Below are positions 17,644 to 25,651 of a stretch of DNA of 64,000 nucleotides, in pieces. Numbering within the stretch: the stretch's first letter is position 1; every line of letters starts with the position of its first letter. The notes beneath the pieces were generated by a model, which was not told the origin of the DNA, searched no databases, and saw only the letters and a program-made list of their open reading frames with translations. The DNA is from Octadecabacter arcticus 238. GTDB taxonomy: Bacteria > Pseudomonadota > Alphaproteobacteria > Rhodobacterales > Rhodobacteraceae. The stretch is from NCBI RefSeq assembly GCF_000155735.2, contig NC_020908.1, forward strand, positions 3,787,001 through 3,851,000. The letters run 5' to 3'. A program made the translations under genes and the position numbers.

Positions 17644-18642
17644 CTATTTTTCTGGCAGGGTCTTGCGGAAGAAGTCGAAAATGGCCTCTGTGAATTGGTT
17701 GAACGTTGCATAGTGCCGATTGTGGGTGACCCATTTGTGCATAACACCCCAAAGACGCTCGATCGGGTTGAGGTGCGGGGCATATGCTGGCAAGAAATGC
17801 AACTTCACCCGACGTTCTGGGCTGTCCAGCCATGGCTGTAGTATCTTGGCATGATGATAGCGGGCATTGTCGACAAAGACGTGGATGGCCGTCTTGGTTT
17901 GGTTGTTGCGTTCCAACTTTTCCAGCATCTGTCGGGTTGTCTGGGCATTGATCTTCTCGCCTTCCACAAAGGTGAACTGGAAAGTCTCAAGGTCAAGCGC
18001 GCCCTGAATGTTGAGCCGCTTGCGCCCTGATGTCGCCTTCAGGGCCGTCTTTTGTCCCTTGGGGAACCAACCATGGGCGGGGCGGCTCTGGTGTTCGGGG
18101 TGGACAGCGTCCGAAAAGACAACCATCTCATCTGCGGCCAACCCGTTCATCAGGGCCTCATATTTGGCAATAAACGCAGCCTGCTTGGCTTCATCGGCCT
18201 GTGCAGGCAGCAATTGTGGTTTCTTATACGCGAACCCCAGGCGGCGCATCAGCTTGGCGGCTCCCGACGTGCTGTAGTTTTGGTCGCACTCGGCTAGAAC
18301 ATAGGCACAGACCTCATCGGCATTGCGGGCAGGCTGCGCGGTGAAATGGGCTCTCACCACCTGCTCTTGCACGACGGACAAATGACCCTGACGCTGGCTG
18401 TAGTCCTTCAGACCGAAAAACGATAATCCCGCACCGGCAAAGGCAAATCGCCACTCCGTCAAAACTGTCGGGCCAATATCCAAAATCCGGCAAACCGTTC
18501 CGGCGTCTTCTCCTGCGTCCAAAAGAAGAAACGCGCGCGCCCGTTTCCAAACAAGGGCGTCAACTTTGCGGCGGCGGCAAAGCGCTTCAAGTGCTATGCG
18601 CTGCTCGTCGGATAAGGAGACTGTTTTGTATTGCTTGCTCAT
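17644..18642 (-). CDS. IS630-family transposase, copy 1 (C-terminal tail cut by a stop codon)
   Basis: The 332-residue protein starts MSKQYKTVSLSDEQRIALEA. It has two helix-turn-helix segments (about 20-130) and a DDE/DDD core with VFSDAVHPEH, HVFVDNARYHHAK and YAPHLNPIERLWG. After LPEK the gene has a TAG, and the same frame would continue PEFRDTVTDNFRVISL, the usual IS630 C-terminus. Copy 2 has the same TAG, so it predates both insertions. The IS256 insertion begins 14 bases after this stop, and the IS30 lies further downstream. Confidence 0.92.
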   Translation of the reverse strand: MSKQYKTVSLSDEQRIALEALCRRRKVDALVWKRARAFLLLDAGEDAGTVCRILDIGPTVLTEWRFAFAGAGLSFFGLKDYSQRQGHLSVVQEQVVRAHFTAQPARNADEVCAYVLAECDQNYSTSGAAKLMRRLGFAYKKPQLLPAQADEAKQAAFIAKYEALMNGLAADEMVVFSDAVHPEHQSRPAHGWFPKGQKTALKATSGRKRLNIQGALDLETFQFTFVEGEKINAQTTRQMLEKLERNNQTKTAIHVFVDNARYHHAKILQPWLDSPERRVKLHFLPAYAPHLNPIERLWGVMHKWVTHNRHYATFNQFTEAIFDFFRKTLPEK

Positions 18643-19813
18643 AAACTCAAAATACAGACTGAACCGCCTTTGGCCATGCTACGAAGTGAATCGCAGGCCC
18701 AAAATCGTCAGGTCAATTCAGGCGCAGGAGTATAGATTGATTATCTGGGATGGATGATTGTCTAATTTTGAGTTTGAAGTATTCGGTATCCCTGATGCCC
18801 CTGGCTCGTTTGCGGATCATTCCTATACTGACATTACCAGCCTCTATCCTGGCGCTTGTCAGCTTGTGTTTCGCGTAGTTGCATATGCCCACACAATGTT
18901 TTCTTAGGGATTTTGCGAACTTTTTCAGATAGAGCATGTGTGACTGATCTGCGATCAGGCACCAATTTTCCAGTTGCTCTGACATCCCCTCAAATGATGG
19001 GGCGCTCCACAGAGCCTGAAGCTGTTCTTTTAAGACGTAAAGCGTATTCAGGTTGCTATTGCTCTCCAGCAACGTTTGCAGCTTGTTACTTTGTTTTTCA
19101 TTCAACTTATCCGCATTTTTGAGCAACAGATAATGCGTGCCCTTCATCAACTCTTTACCACTTGGATCGGCCTTCCTGAACTCAAGGCGACGCTGATTAT
19201 GGATAGCCTTGCTGTAGTTTTTCATGACGTGGAAACGGTCAAATACGATGTCGGCCATCGGCAAGGACTCCCTGACAGCCTTTTGGTAGGCAGGCCCCAT
19301 ATCCATCGACACGGCCTTTATTTTATGGGCTGTATCTGGCCGCAGCTGTTTCAAAAACCTTGAAAAAACTTCGGCAGTTCGACCGGCTTCCACCCAGATC
19401 AGATGCCCTCCGACCATATCGTAGACCACCGTCATATAGTCATGACCTTTCGCCCGGGCCACTTCATCGACACCAATGTATTCCAAGCCAGCAAGCTGTG
19501 CGGGATCAAGCGCAGGGAGCGTTTCCATCAGGTATGCCTTGTCGATATTCTTTACCGTCTCCCATCGTATACCTAAATGCCTGGAGACAGCCAGAATGGA
19601 TAAATGACGGCACAATCCACTGATAAGATGGCAAAATCGATGGGTGAAACGGCACCCTTTTATCAACAAAAGGACACGCCTCAATGCGGCGCTCACCCTT
19701 GCTAATAAAAACCTGCGCTAGCTCAATCTCAATCACACAAGGATACCCAAAAAACGGGATGTCGTTTACTTGTCGGCGAATATGTTGGTTGATGCTACCC
19801 TTCTTGCCGGTTG

Positions 19814-20946
19814 TGAATAAGTTCAGATAGATGTGAGACAAAATTTTGTTGCCAAGATTTAGGCGACCTCGGAGACTGAGAATTGAAAGAAACCAGCTCA
19901 CGAGGCCAATATGCAAATCATCGGACTGCACAAGAACGTTTATAAACTTTATGCTTGGGCGCGGACACAAGAATGTTTGGACGTGTACCGTATCAAATAC
20001 GAAGGTCAGGTTCGGCAATGGGACGACTTACGTACAGAGGGCGTTTCTCTATCAAAGTGCGCTGAATTCGTCGGCATCTCGCGCGCGACATATTACCGTC
20101 ACAAGCGTATTTTGAAGGATTTGGCGCAGGCAATCATACCGCCTTCAAAGGCTCCCAAACGCTGCAACAAGTCACAGTGGGGCGAGGCAGAAAAGCAATT
20201 GGTGCTTGAGGCCCGCCGCGACAATGAAACCTACGGTAAGGAGAAAATAGGGGCCATCTTGCGTCGCGACAAAAAGCAAACCATGAGCGATAGCACCGTG
20301 GGGCGCATTTTGAGCTTTCTAAGGAAAAAAGGCCTGATCACACGATCAAGATCTGCGCCCCAAAAGCGCAAGCGTAATTTTTCCAAGGGGCATGCCAAGG
20401 GATGGAAATATAGGGATTACAAAGATATTGTGGTTGGCGAGCGTGTGCAGATCGATCATATGACTGCCACGAAGAACGGCGTCACGTGCAAACACTTTCA
20501 AGCCTGGGAGAGGTGTAGCAAGCATATCCACGCGCAAGTTTATTCGAATGCCACGGCACGCTCTGCCAAACGGTTTTTGCAAGAACTCGTGGAAATAGCT
20601 CCCTATAAGATCATCTCAATTCAAGTCGATGGCGGGTCTGAGTTTATGGCCGATTTTGAGACAGCGTGCGAACAGATGGAGATCCCGCTCATTGTGCTGC
20701 CGCCAGCAAGGCCAAAATACAACGGTGGTGTCGAGCGCGGTAACCGCACCTTCCGCGAAGAGTTCTATGCATGTCGTGATCTCATTGCCGACAGCATAGG
20801 AGCGATGCGGTTTGAACTTCGAAAAGCCGTCGATAAATACAACACATTCAGGCCTCATCATGCCTTGAAAGGCAAGACACCAATGGAGTAAATTCGAATC
20901 ACTCAGGCCAAAGTCGTGTGAGTCTCAAAACACCTGAACCTATACA
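19814..20946 (+). mobile_element. IS481-like element nested in ISL3 copy 1
   Basis: Ends TGAATAAGTTCAG..TGTGAGAC (left) and, complemented, TGTATAGGTTCAG..TTTGAGAC (right) define 1133 bases. The flanks carry CCGGTTG: once at the left junction and as a tandem GTTGCCG repeat at the right (20947-20964), so the exact target duplication is ambiguous. The uninterrupted site is seen in ISL3 copy 2 near 34130. Confidence 0.85.
19911..20891 (+). CDS. rve-domain transposase of the IS481-like group
   Basis: The 326-residue protein has an N-terminal helix-turn-helix (SLSKCAEFVGISRATYYRHK) and an integrase core with Asp in ERVQIDHMTATK, Asp in SIQVDGGSEFM and Glu in NGGVERGNRTFREEF. The C-terminus reads HHALKGKTPME and stops at TAA. 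In the same frame IRITQAKVV then TGA follows, so a Tyr codon has probably become a stop, removing about ten residues after the catalytic core. Activity may be kept. IS481 versus a related integrase-like family is not settled. Confidence 0.82.
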   Translation: MQIIGLHKNVYKLYAWARTQECLDVYRIKYEGQVRQWDDLRTEGVSLSKCAEFVGISRATYYRHKRILKDLAQAIIPPSKAPKRCNKSQWGEAEKQLVLEARRDNETYGKEKIGAILRRDKKQTMSDSTVGRILSFLRKKGLITRSRSAPQKRKRNFSKGHAKGWKYRDYKDIVVGERVQIDHMTATKNGVTCKHFQAWERCSKHIHAQVYSNATARSAKRFLQELVEIAPYKIISIQVDGGSEFMADFETACEQMEIPLIVLPPARPKYNGGVERGNRTFREEFYACRDLIADSIGAMRFELRKAVDKYNTFRPHHALKGKTPME

Positions 20947-21372
20947 GTTGCCGGTTGCCGGTTGCAGGGTCTATAGCGCTCCTGCGGGCATCCCGACTGC
21001 ACTGAACAATAACCTTCGCACCGTCTTCAGCCAGCTCAATTTCATTTACACGTTGCCCCTTCAGGCGTAAAATATGTTGCGAGATGTGGATGGTCATATA
21101 CCTGCCCTATGTAAAGTTGTCAGAAACCTAACATATCAATAGGTTACTTGATGGTCGGCATCTTTTCTTACTCAACAAAGCGGAGAAGATCCTAAAGTGT
21201 TGCGTCAACCATTTGAAATCGCAGGACAAAACCGACCTAAGAGACTGCGGCACCAAAGGCAGCTTATTTGGAGACAGTTGCTCCGGATAGGTCTGGTCTC
21301 TTAGTGCTGCCTCGTGTCCCGAACCGGCATGAGGTCCGGCTTGGAAGATTATATTTGAAGCCAAAAGCGGGA

Positions 21373-21996
21373 CTAAGTAACTGCACGTTCAGCAGCGGCT
21401 TGAGGCACTGTCAGAGGTTGATCTGGGACCTGCATGACCTCTGGATCGTAGGGTTTGCGCGCGAACACGTCTCGTACCATAGGCGCAAAAAATGAGAGCG
21501 GTAACGTGTCATAGTCTGGGTCAAAACTGGTCTGGTCCCACCGTTCACAGAATTCCGCACAGTCGTCGAAATACTTCGCACCCCGATGACGTTCACGCTT
21601 GTTCTGATCGAATCCTTCCAGATGTTGCCCATAATATAGCATCTGAAAATCACCATGAGTTTCGACGCACCAACGGCATTGCTCGCGCACAAACGGCTTC
21701 AAGATAGTCGCGGCATATTCATCATGATTGTACGGTGCAAAAATATCCCCAATGTCATGCAAAAGAGTAGATACGACCCAATCGATGTCCGCCCCGTCGC
21801 GCCAAGCGCGGGTCGCAGCTTGCGCCGAATGCCCTAAGCGGGTGATTTGATATCCTGAAAGGCCTTCATCAAGATGCTCAAGAGCATGCATCAATCGGTC
21901 CGCGGTACCTTTGGTATAGTCGATCTCGTGAGCCGTCAGGAATTCATATTCTTCCTTCGTGCCATCTTTCATCTGGGTGAAATTCACACGTTCCAT
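21373..21996 (-). CDS. HD-domain phosphohydrolase/oxygenase-like protein (PhnZ/COG4341 type)
   Basis: The 207-residue protein has the metal pattern of HD-domain di-iron enzymes: His in TRLGHSAQAA, His-Asp in STLLHDIGD, His in YNHDEYAATIL, His in CVETHGDFQ and a late Asp in WDQTSFDP. The layout resembles predicted HD hydrolases that include the phosphonate oxygenase PhnZ and inositol oxygenase, rather than nucleotide HD enzymes. The substrate is unknown. The start at 21996 (MERVNFTQMK) is preferred to 22104. It is a single gene stranded between the IS nest and rplS. Confidence 0.78.
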   Translation of the reverse strand: MERVNFTQMKDGTKEEYEFLTAHEIDYTKGTADRLMHALEHLDEGLSGYQITRLGHSAQAATRAWRDGADIDWVVSTLLHDIGDIFAPYNHDEYAATILKPFVREQCRWCVETHGDFQMLYYGQHLEGFDQNKRERHRGAKYFDDCAEFCERWDQTSFDPDYDTLPLSFFAPMVRDVFARKPYDPEVMQVPDQPLTVPQAAAERAVT

Positions 21997-22436
21997 GTTC
22001 CGCCTCCAAAGTGCATATAGATATTCGATTGAATTATCAGTTTTACGGGCGGTCCAAAAGAGCGGCGATAAGAAATGTCTTGTCGTGTTAACAAATTGGG
22101 TCAAGCAAACCCTTGTTGAAGCCTAAAGCTGATATTCGCTACATCGCAGAAATCGGTAGAGTAGGCTCTTTGCGGACATTGACGCAGTCACGTCCCAATC
22201 CCCCTTGCCCAAAACACCTCTCCCGCCTATACGCTGCAGTGTCTGCGACCCTTATGAGTCGTAGACCTGTTTGGTATGACTCCGACCTCTTCACCGGAAA
22301 CCCGCCAGACGGCAAAGCACGGCCGTTAAACCTCCGGTGGGCGCCCCGTATCAAAGCGGTATTTGACCCAATGAAGACCGAAGCTCTGGCAGCCCTCACA
22401 TCCGCGGAAAACCGCGTGACTATTTAGGAGACGATC
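21997..22436. other. 440-base gap with promoters for the HD gene and for rplS
   Basis: No convincing gene is present. Because the IS nest cuts rplS off from trmD, a promoter for rplS-rpmE must lie here. Just before rplS a small hairpin CCGCGG-AAAA-CCGCG (22402-22416) lies ten bases upstream of AGGAG (22426-22430), which could hide or present the start site. A GC-rich stretch near 22310-22350 may also fold. Confidence 0.5.
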
Positions 22437-22823
22437 ATGAACCTGATCGCACAAATCGAGGCGGAACAAATCGCCGAACTGGGCAAAACCATCCCAGACT
22501 TCAGAGCCGGTGACACCATTCGCGTCGGCTTCCGCGTGACCGAGGGTACACGTACCCGTGTGCAGAACTACGAAGGCGTCTGCATCGCACGCAAAAACGG
22601 TAAGGGCATCGCTGGCTCTTTCACTGTTCGCAAAATCTCATTCGGTGAAGGCGTGGAACGTGTGTTCCCGCTGTACTCCACCAACATCGACGAAATCACT
22701 GTTGTACGCCGAGGCCGCGTTCGTCGCGCCAAGTTGTACTACCTGCGTGAGCGTCGCGGTAAGTCCGCACGTATCGTGGAAAAGACAAACTACCGTGCGC
22801 CTTCCAGCGCCGACAAAGCGTAA
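22437..22823 (+). CDS. rplS: 50S ribosomal protein L19
   Basis: The 128-residue L19 lies at the 30S-50S interface. It has [49 protein letters not shown] and [18 protein letters not shown]. It normally follows trmD directly; here about 8.7 kb of insertion sequences and one gene intervene. AGGAG eight bases before the ATG supports the start. It is followed by rpmE after 11 bases. Confidence 0.97.
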   Translation: MNLIAQIEAEQIAELGKTIPDFRAGDTIRVGFRVTEGTRTRVQNYEGVCIARKNGKGIAGSFTVRKISFGEGVERVFPLYSTNIDEITVVRRGRVRRAKLYYLRERRGKSARIVEKTNYRAPSSADKA

Positions 22824-22834
22824 GGATCTTCGAG

Positions 22835-23056
22835 ATGAAAAAAGACATTCACCCCGAGTACCACGTCATCGAAGTCAAAATGACCGATGGCACGGCACTA
22901 GAGATGAAATCCACGTGGGGCAAAGAGGGCGACAGCTTGCAGCTGGACATCGACCCATCCGTGCACCCTGCATGGATTGGCGGCACCTCGCGCCTGATGG
23001 ACACTGGTGGCCGCGTTTCCAAGTTCAAGAAAAAGTACGAAGGTCTGGGCTTCTAA
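22835..23056 (+). CDS. rpmE: 50S ribosomal protein L31 (zinc-free form)
   Basis: The 73-residue L31 starts [19 protein letters not shown] and ends [12 protein letters not shown]. It has no cysteine, so it is the zinc-independent form found in alphaproteobacteria. It closes the rplS-rpmE unit and is followed by a terminator. Confidence 0.95.
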   Translation: MKKDIHPEYHVIEVKMTDGTALEMKSTWGKEGDSLQLDIDPSVHPAWIGGTSRLMDTGGRVSKFKKKYEGLGF

Positions 23057-23077
23057 GAACCCTGCCTTTTGGAATAG

Positions 23078-23108
23078 AAAACGCCGCTCCTGTTTGGGCG
23101 GCGTTTTT
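23078..23108 (+). terminator. terminator of rplS-rpmE
   Basis: AAAACGCCGC and GCGGCGTTTTT form a strong stem around a ten-base loop, with a T run. Confidence 0.85.
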
Positions 23109-23172
23109 CGTTTGGCGTTCCAATACAGCAAGCCCATGCTATCCTTGAGGCAGTCATCGAAAGGAAAGCACT

Positions 23173-23508
23173 ATGTCATTCGCAGGTTTTATGGATCATT
23201 TCCCGGCGCTCGACGTTCCGATCCCACAAAGCATCGTGACGACCCGCGCCATCGCATCGGATTCGGGTCTGGTCGTGTTCTTTACGTTTCATGAGGACTT
23301 CGAGCTTCCGGCCCACTCTCATAAGGGTCAATGGGGGTCGGTGATTTCAGGCCAACTGGAACTGACAATTGATGGCAAGACCGTGATCCACGGGCCAGGC
23401 GATGACTACGACATCCCATCGGGCGTAGTGCACAGCGTAAAAGTTACGGCAGGCACCCGCGCCATTGACGTCTTTGAGGAAAGTGACCGCTACGGCCTTA
23501 TGGCCTGA
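23173..23508 (+). CDS. single-domain cupin protein
   Basis: The 111-residue protein is a small cupin barrel. The first cupin motif has the metal ligands in ELPAHSHKGQWGSVISGQLE (two His and a later Gln/Glu position), and the second is PSGVVHSVKV. Such proteins bind a metal and act as isomerases, dioxygenases or sensors; the reaction here is unknown. It stands alone between the L31 terminator and the convergent phosphate permease. Confidence 0.85.
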   Translation: MSFAGFMDHFPALDVPIPQSIVTTRAIASDSGLVVFFTFHEDFELPAHSHKGQWGSVISGQLELTIDGKTVIHGPGDDYDIPSGVVHSVKVTAGTRAIDVFEESDRYGLMA

Positions 23509-23543
23509 CACACCTTCAGGCCAGAACGATGTGGCGCGCGGCG

Positions 23544-25040
23544 TTAACCTGCCCCGACAACAGTCACCAAGCCATAAAATATCAACGCCGACAGCAATGC
23601 CGCAGCGGGCACTGTAATGATCCACGCTGCGATAATCGTCATGAAATGCGAACGGCGCACCAGCTTGCGGCGACGGCGTTCTTCAACCGAATAGGCGGGG
23701 CGGTCCGACGTTGCGGCACGGGCGTTGCGCAAGCGGCGCTCTGCGTCCCATTCACGATAGAACCCGACGCCAAACACACCGCCTACGGCGATATGGGTGG
23801 AGCTGACGGGAAGACCCAACCAAGACGCCACAATCACTGTGATCGCCGCGGATAGGGCCACGCAATAAGCGCGCATGGGATTCAGTTTGGTGATCTGGCT
23901 GCCGACCATTTTGATCAGCTTTGGCCCGAACAGAAACAGACCGAATGAGATACCGAACGCGCCGATGACCATAACCCAAAACGGAATGCTGAAATCGTGG
24001 GTGAAATCACCCGATTGCGAGACTTGCACGATTGCGGCCAGCGGACCAACCGCATTGGCCACATCGTTGGCGCCATGCGCAAAGCTCAGCAGTGCCGCCG
24101 ATACCACAAGCGGGATGCCAAACAGCACTTTGAGGGATTTGTTGCGGTTCTCAAGGCCCTCAGACTGCTTTTTGATGACGGGAATCATCACCAGCCAGAC
24201 CAAAACAGCGATCCCCAGACCGATCAGCAGCGCGGTCGGCATGTCGATCTTGATGATCTTCTTGAGACCCTTCAGTGCCAGATACGCACCGAATGCACCC
24301 GCCATGATGCCGACCAAGACAGGCACCCAACGACGGGCCGCAGCGATCTTATCATCGCGGTAGATGATCCGTGATTTGATCACGAACAGGAAAAATGCCG
24401 CGACAGCACCGCCCAGAACAGGTGAAATCACCCAAGATGCGGCAATTGCGCCCATGGTGTCCCAGCTGACAGCGGCAAAGCCTGCGGCGGCAATGCCCGC
24501 ACCCATCACACCACCAACAACCGAATGGGTCGTAGACACAGGTGCGCCGACGTATGTGGCGAGGTTCACCCACAACGCCGCCGACAGCAGTGCCGCCATC
24601 ATCGCCCAAATAAACGTCGCAGGATCGCCCATGCTTTCGGGCGCAATAATTCCTTTGGCGATGGTCGAGACAACGTCACCACCCGCCAGCAATGCGCCTG
24701 CGCTTTCAAACACTACAGCAATCGCAATCGCGCCACCCATGGTCAGCGCATTGGCACCAACTGCCGGACCCATGTTGTTGGCCACGTCATTGGCACCGAT
24801 GTTTAGTGCCATATAAGCCCCAAGACAGGTCGCAACGATGACGATCATCGCATTGTTGGTCTGGCCAAAGAACAGCGCAGCGCCCAAACCTGCCAATAAA
24901 ATGAACACCAGCGAAATGCCCGGACCGACGATGGGCCGTGCTACATATTGTGTCGCCATTTCAAGTCGGGAAAAACGCGCCAGATCTCGATCTAGCGTGT
25001 CGAGGTGGCGCAAATCGCCGTTGTCATTGTTGTCGGTCAT
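23544..25040 (-). CDS. PiT-family inorganic phosphate transporter
   Basis: The 498-residue permease has both copies of the PiT signature: GANDVANNMGPAVGANAL near the N-terminus and HGANDVANAVGPLAAI in the second half. About eleven hydrophobic helices surround a cytoplasmic loop. It should import phosphate, or metal phosphate, with protons or sodium. The start at 25040 (MTDNNDNGDL) has a G-rich ribosome site before it; four extra residues are possible. The N-terminal 50 residues are soluble. No PhoU-like partner is adjacent. Confidence 0.93.
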   Translation of the reverse strand: MTDNNDNGDLRHLDTLDRDLARFSRLEMATQYVARPIVGPGISLVFILLAGLGAALFFGQTNNAMIVIVATCLGAYMALNIGANDVANNMGPAVGANALTMGGAIAIAVVFESAGALLAGGDVVSTIAKGIIAPESMGDPATFIWAMMAALLSAALWVNLATYVGAPVSTTHSVVGGVMGAGIAAAGFAAVSWDTMGAIAASWVISPVLGGAVAAFFLFVIKSRIIYRDDKIAAARRWVPVLVGIMAGAFGAYLALKGLKKIIKIDMPTALLIGLGIAVLVWLVMIPVIKKQSEGLENRNKSLKVLFGIPLVVSAALLSFAHGANDVANAVGPLAAIVQVSQSGDFTHDFSIPFWVMVIGAFGISFGLFLFGPKLIKMVGSQITKLNPMRAYCVALSAAITVIVASWLGLPVSSTHIAVGGVFGVGFYREWDAERRLRNARAATSDRPAYSVEERRRRKLVRRSHFMTIIAAWIITVPAAALLSALIFYGLVTVVGAG

Positions 25041-25095
25041 AGTGCCCCCCAAGGTTGGCGGCAGGTTTGTCAGCTACGGGGGGTCAAATCAATGC

Positions 25096-25608
25096 TTATG
25101 ACGCACCCTTGGGGGCCATCACGTTCAGGATCGACTTCAATTCCGGCTCATCCACCAAATTTGCGGCCTCTGTCGGGGAGACCCAACGCAACTCGCGTTG
25201 CCCCGCTTCTGGAAATTCGCTCTCAAGGCCTTGGACGCTGACCGAATAAATAAGTGCCTCAACCGGCACCGGCAATCCGCTGCCCATGGTCTTGTCGTAG
25301 GCGTAACTGCCGATTGGTTCGGCTTTCGCTGTGGCGTCTTTTACGCCCGCTTCTTCCCACGCTTCTTGCAAGGCCGCTTGCGACGACGCGAGACCGCGAA
25401 TGGGCCAGCCTTTCGGCAAAACCCAACGCCCTGTGCCACGGCTGGTGATCAACAAAACCTGCTCATCATCGCCCACGCCACGGGTGCACAGGGCTGCGAC
25501 CTGCAACCCTTTGGGGCGACGAAACATCGGCGCGACATAGTCACGCAAAACGCGGTTCAGGGAGGATCTCATTCTAATACTGCCAATTTTCTTTTTATCT
25601 TTGGACAC
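25096..25608 (-). CDS. Nudix hydrolase with an altered Nudix box
   Basis: The 170-residue protein has the LPKGWP entry found in diphosphoinositol and diadenosine polyphosphate hydrolases. The Nudix helix reads GLASSQAALQEAWEEAGV. Compared with the consensus GX5EX7REUXEEXGU, the first Glu is missing and the Arg of REU is Gln, while the metal-binding EE remains. It may have weak or changed activity, though similar forms occur in relatives as I recall. It lies just upstream of the phosphate permease, 55 bases away on the same strand. Confidence 0.82.
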   Translation of the reverse strand: MSKDKKKIGSIRMRSSLNRVLRDYVAPMFRRPKGLQVAALCTRGVGDDEQVLLITSRGTGRWVLPKGWPIRGLASSQAALQEAWEEAGVKDATAKAEPIGSYAYDKTMGSGLPVPVEALIYSVSVQGLESEFPEAGQRELRWVSPTEAANLVDEPELKSILNVMAPKGAS

Positions 25609-25651
25609 TTACATAAACGTAATTGTCCAAAAATGCAACTGGCGCGCCGAT

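Larger units (their letters stand above)
15005..18732. mobile_element. IS630-family element, copy 1, interrupted by IS30 and IS256
   Basis: Ends TACTCCCGCGCCTGAATTGA and its near complement (..GGCGCAGGAGTA) lie between TA dinucleotides (15003-15004 and 18733-18734), the usual IS630 target. The length is 3728 bases. Subtracting IS256 plus 8, and IS30 plus 2, leaves 1192 bases, exactly the length of copy 2. The transposase runs on the minus strand, the same direction as the host ISL3 transposase and opposite to the arrangement in copy 2. Confidence 0.92.
18735..21097 (-). pseudogene. ISL3-family transposase, copy 1, frameshifted and split by an IS481-like element
   Basis: Compared with copy 2 this gene has three lesions. 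An extra T in the run near 19661 shifts the frame after ACPFVDK. The IS481-like element at 19814-20946 splits codons after the first 50 residues (start at 21097, MTIHISQHILRLKG). IS630 copy 1 replaces the last six codons at the 3' end. The core is otherwise the same as copy 2, with the catalytic Asp in EYIGVDEVARAKGH and in AVSMDMGPAYQKAV. Confidence 0.9.
14956..21192. mobile_element. ISL3-family element, copy 1, carrying nested IS630, IS30, IS256 and IS481-like elements
   Basis: Ends are GGCTCTTCTCCGCTTTGTTG on the left and its complement, with one change, on the right (...AAGCGGAGAAGATCC). An 8-base target duplication TAAAGTGT flanks it (14948-14955 and 21193-21200), as expected for ISL3. 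Removing the nested elements leaves about 1.36 kb, the same as copy 2. It sits inside the outer IS30, 37 bases upstream of that transposase start. Confidence 0.92.
13733..21220. mobile_element. degenerate IS30-family element, outermost layer of a nested IS cluster
   Basis: Imperfect terminal repeats mark the ends: the left reads GATCTCAA..GGTCAACGCAACAC (13733-13756) and the complement of the right reads GATTTCAA..GGTTGACGCAACAC (21197-21220). Without the ISL3 composite (14956-21192 plus one 8-base duplication) the element is about 1.24 kb. It landed 15 bases after the trmD stop. Its transposase is broken by several frameshifts, so it is the oldest layer. Confidence 0.8.

Noticed and set aside
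22113..22427. A 104-codon frame directly before rplS
   Set aside because: There is no ribosome site, no recognisable family and a competing frame on the other strand. The region is better read as a promoter and leader.
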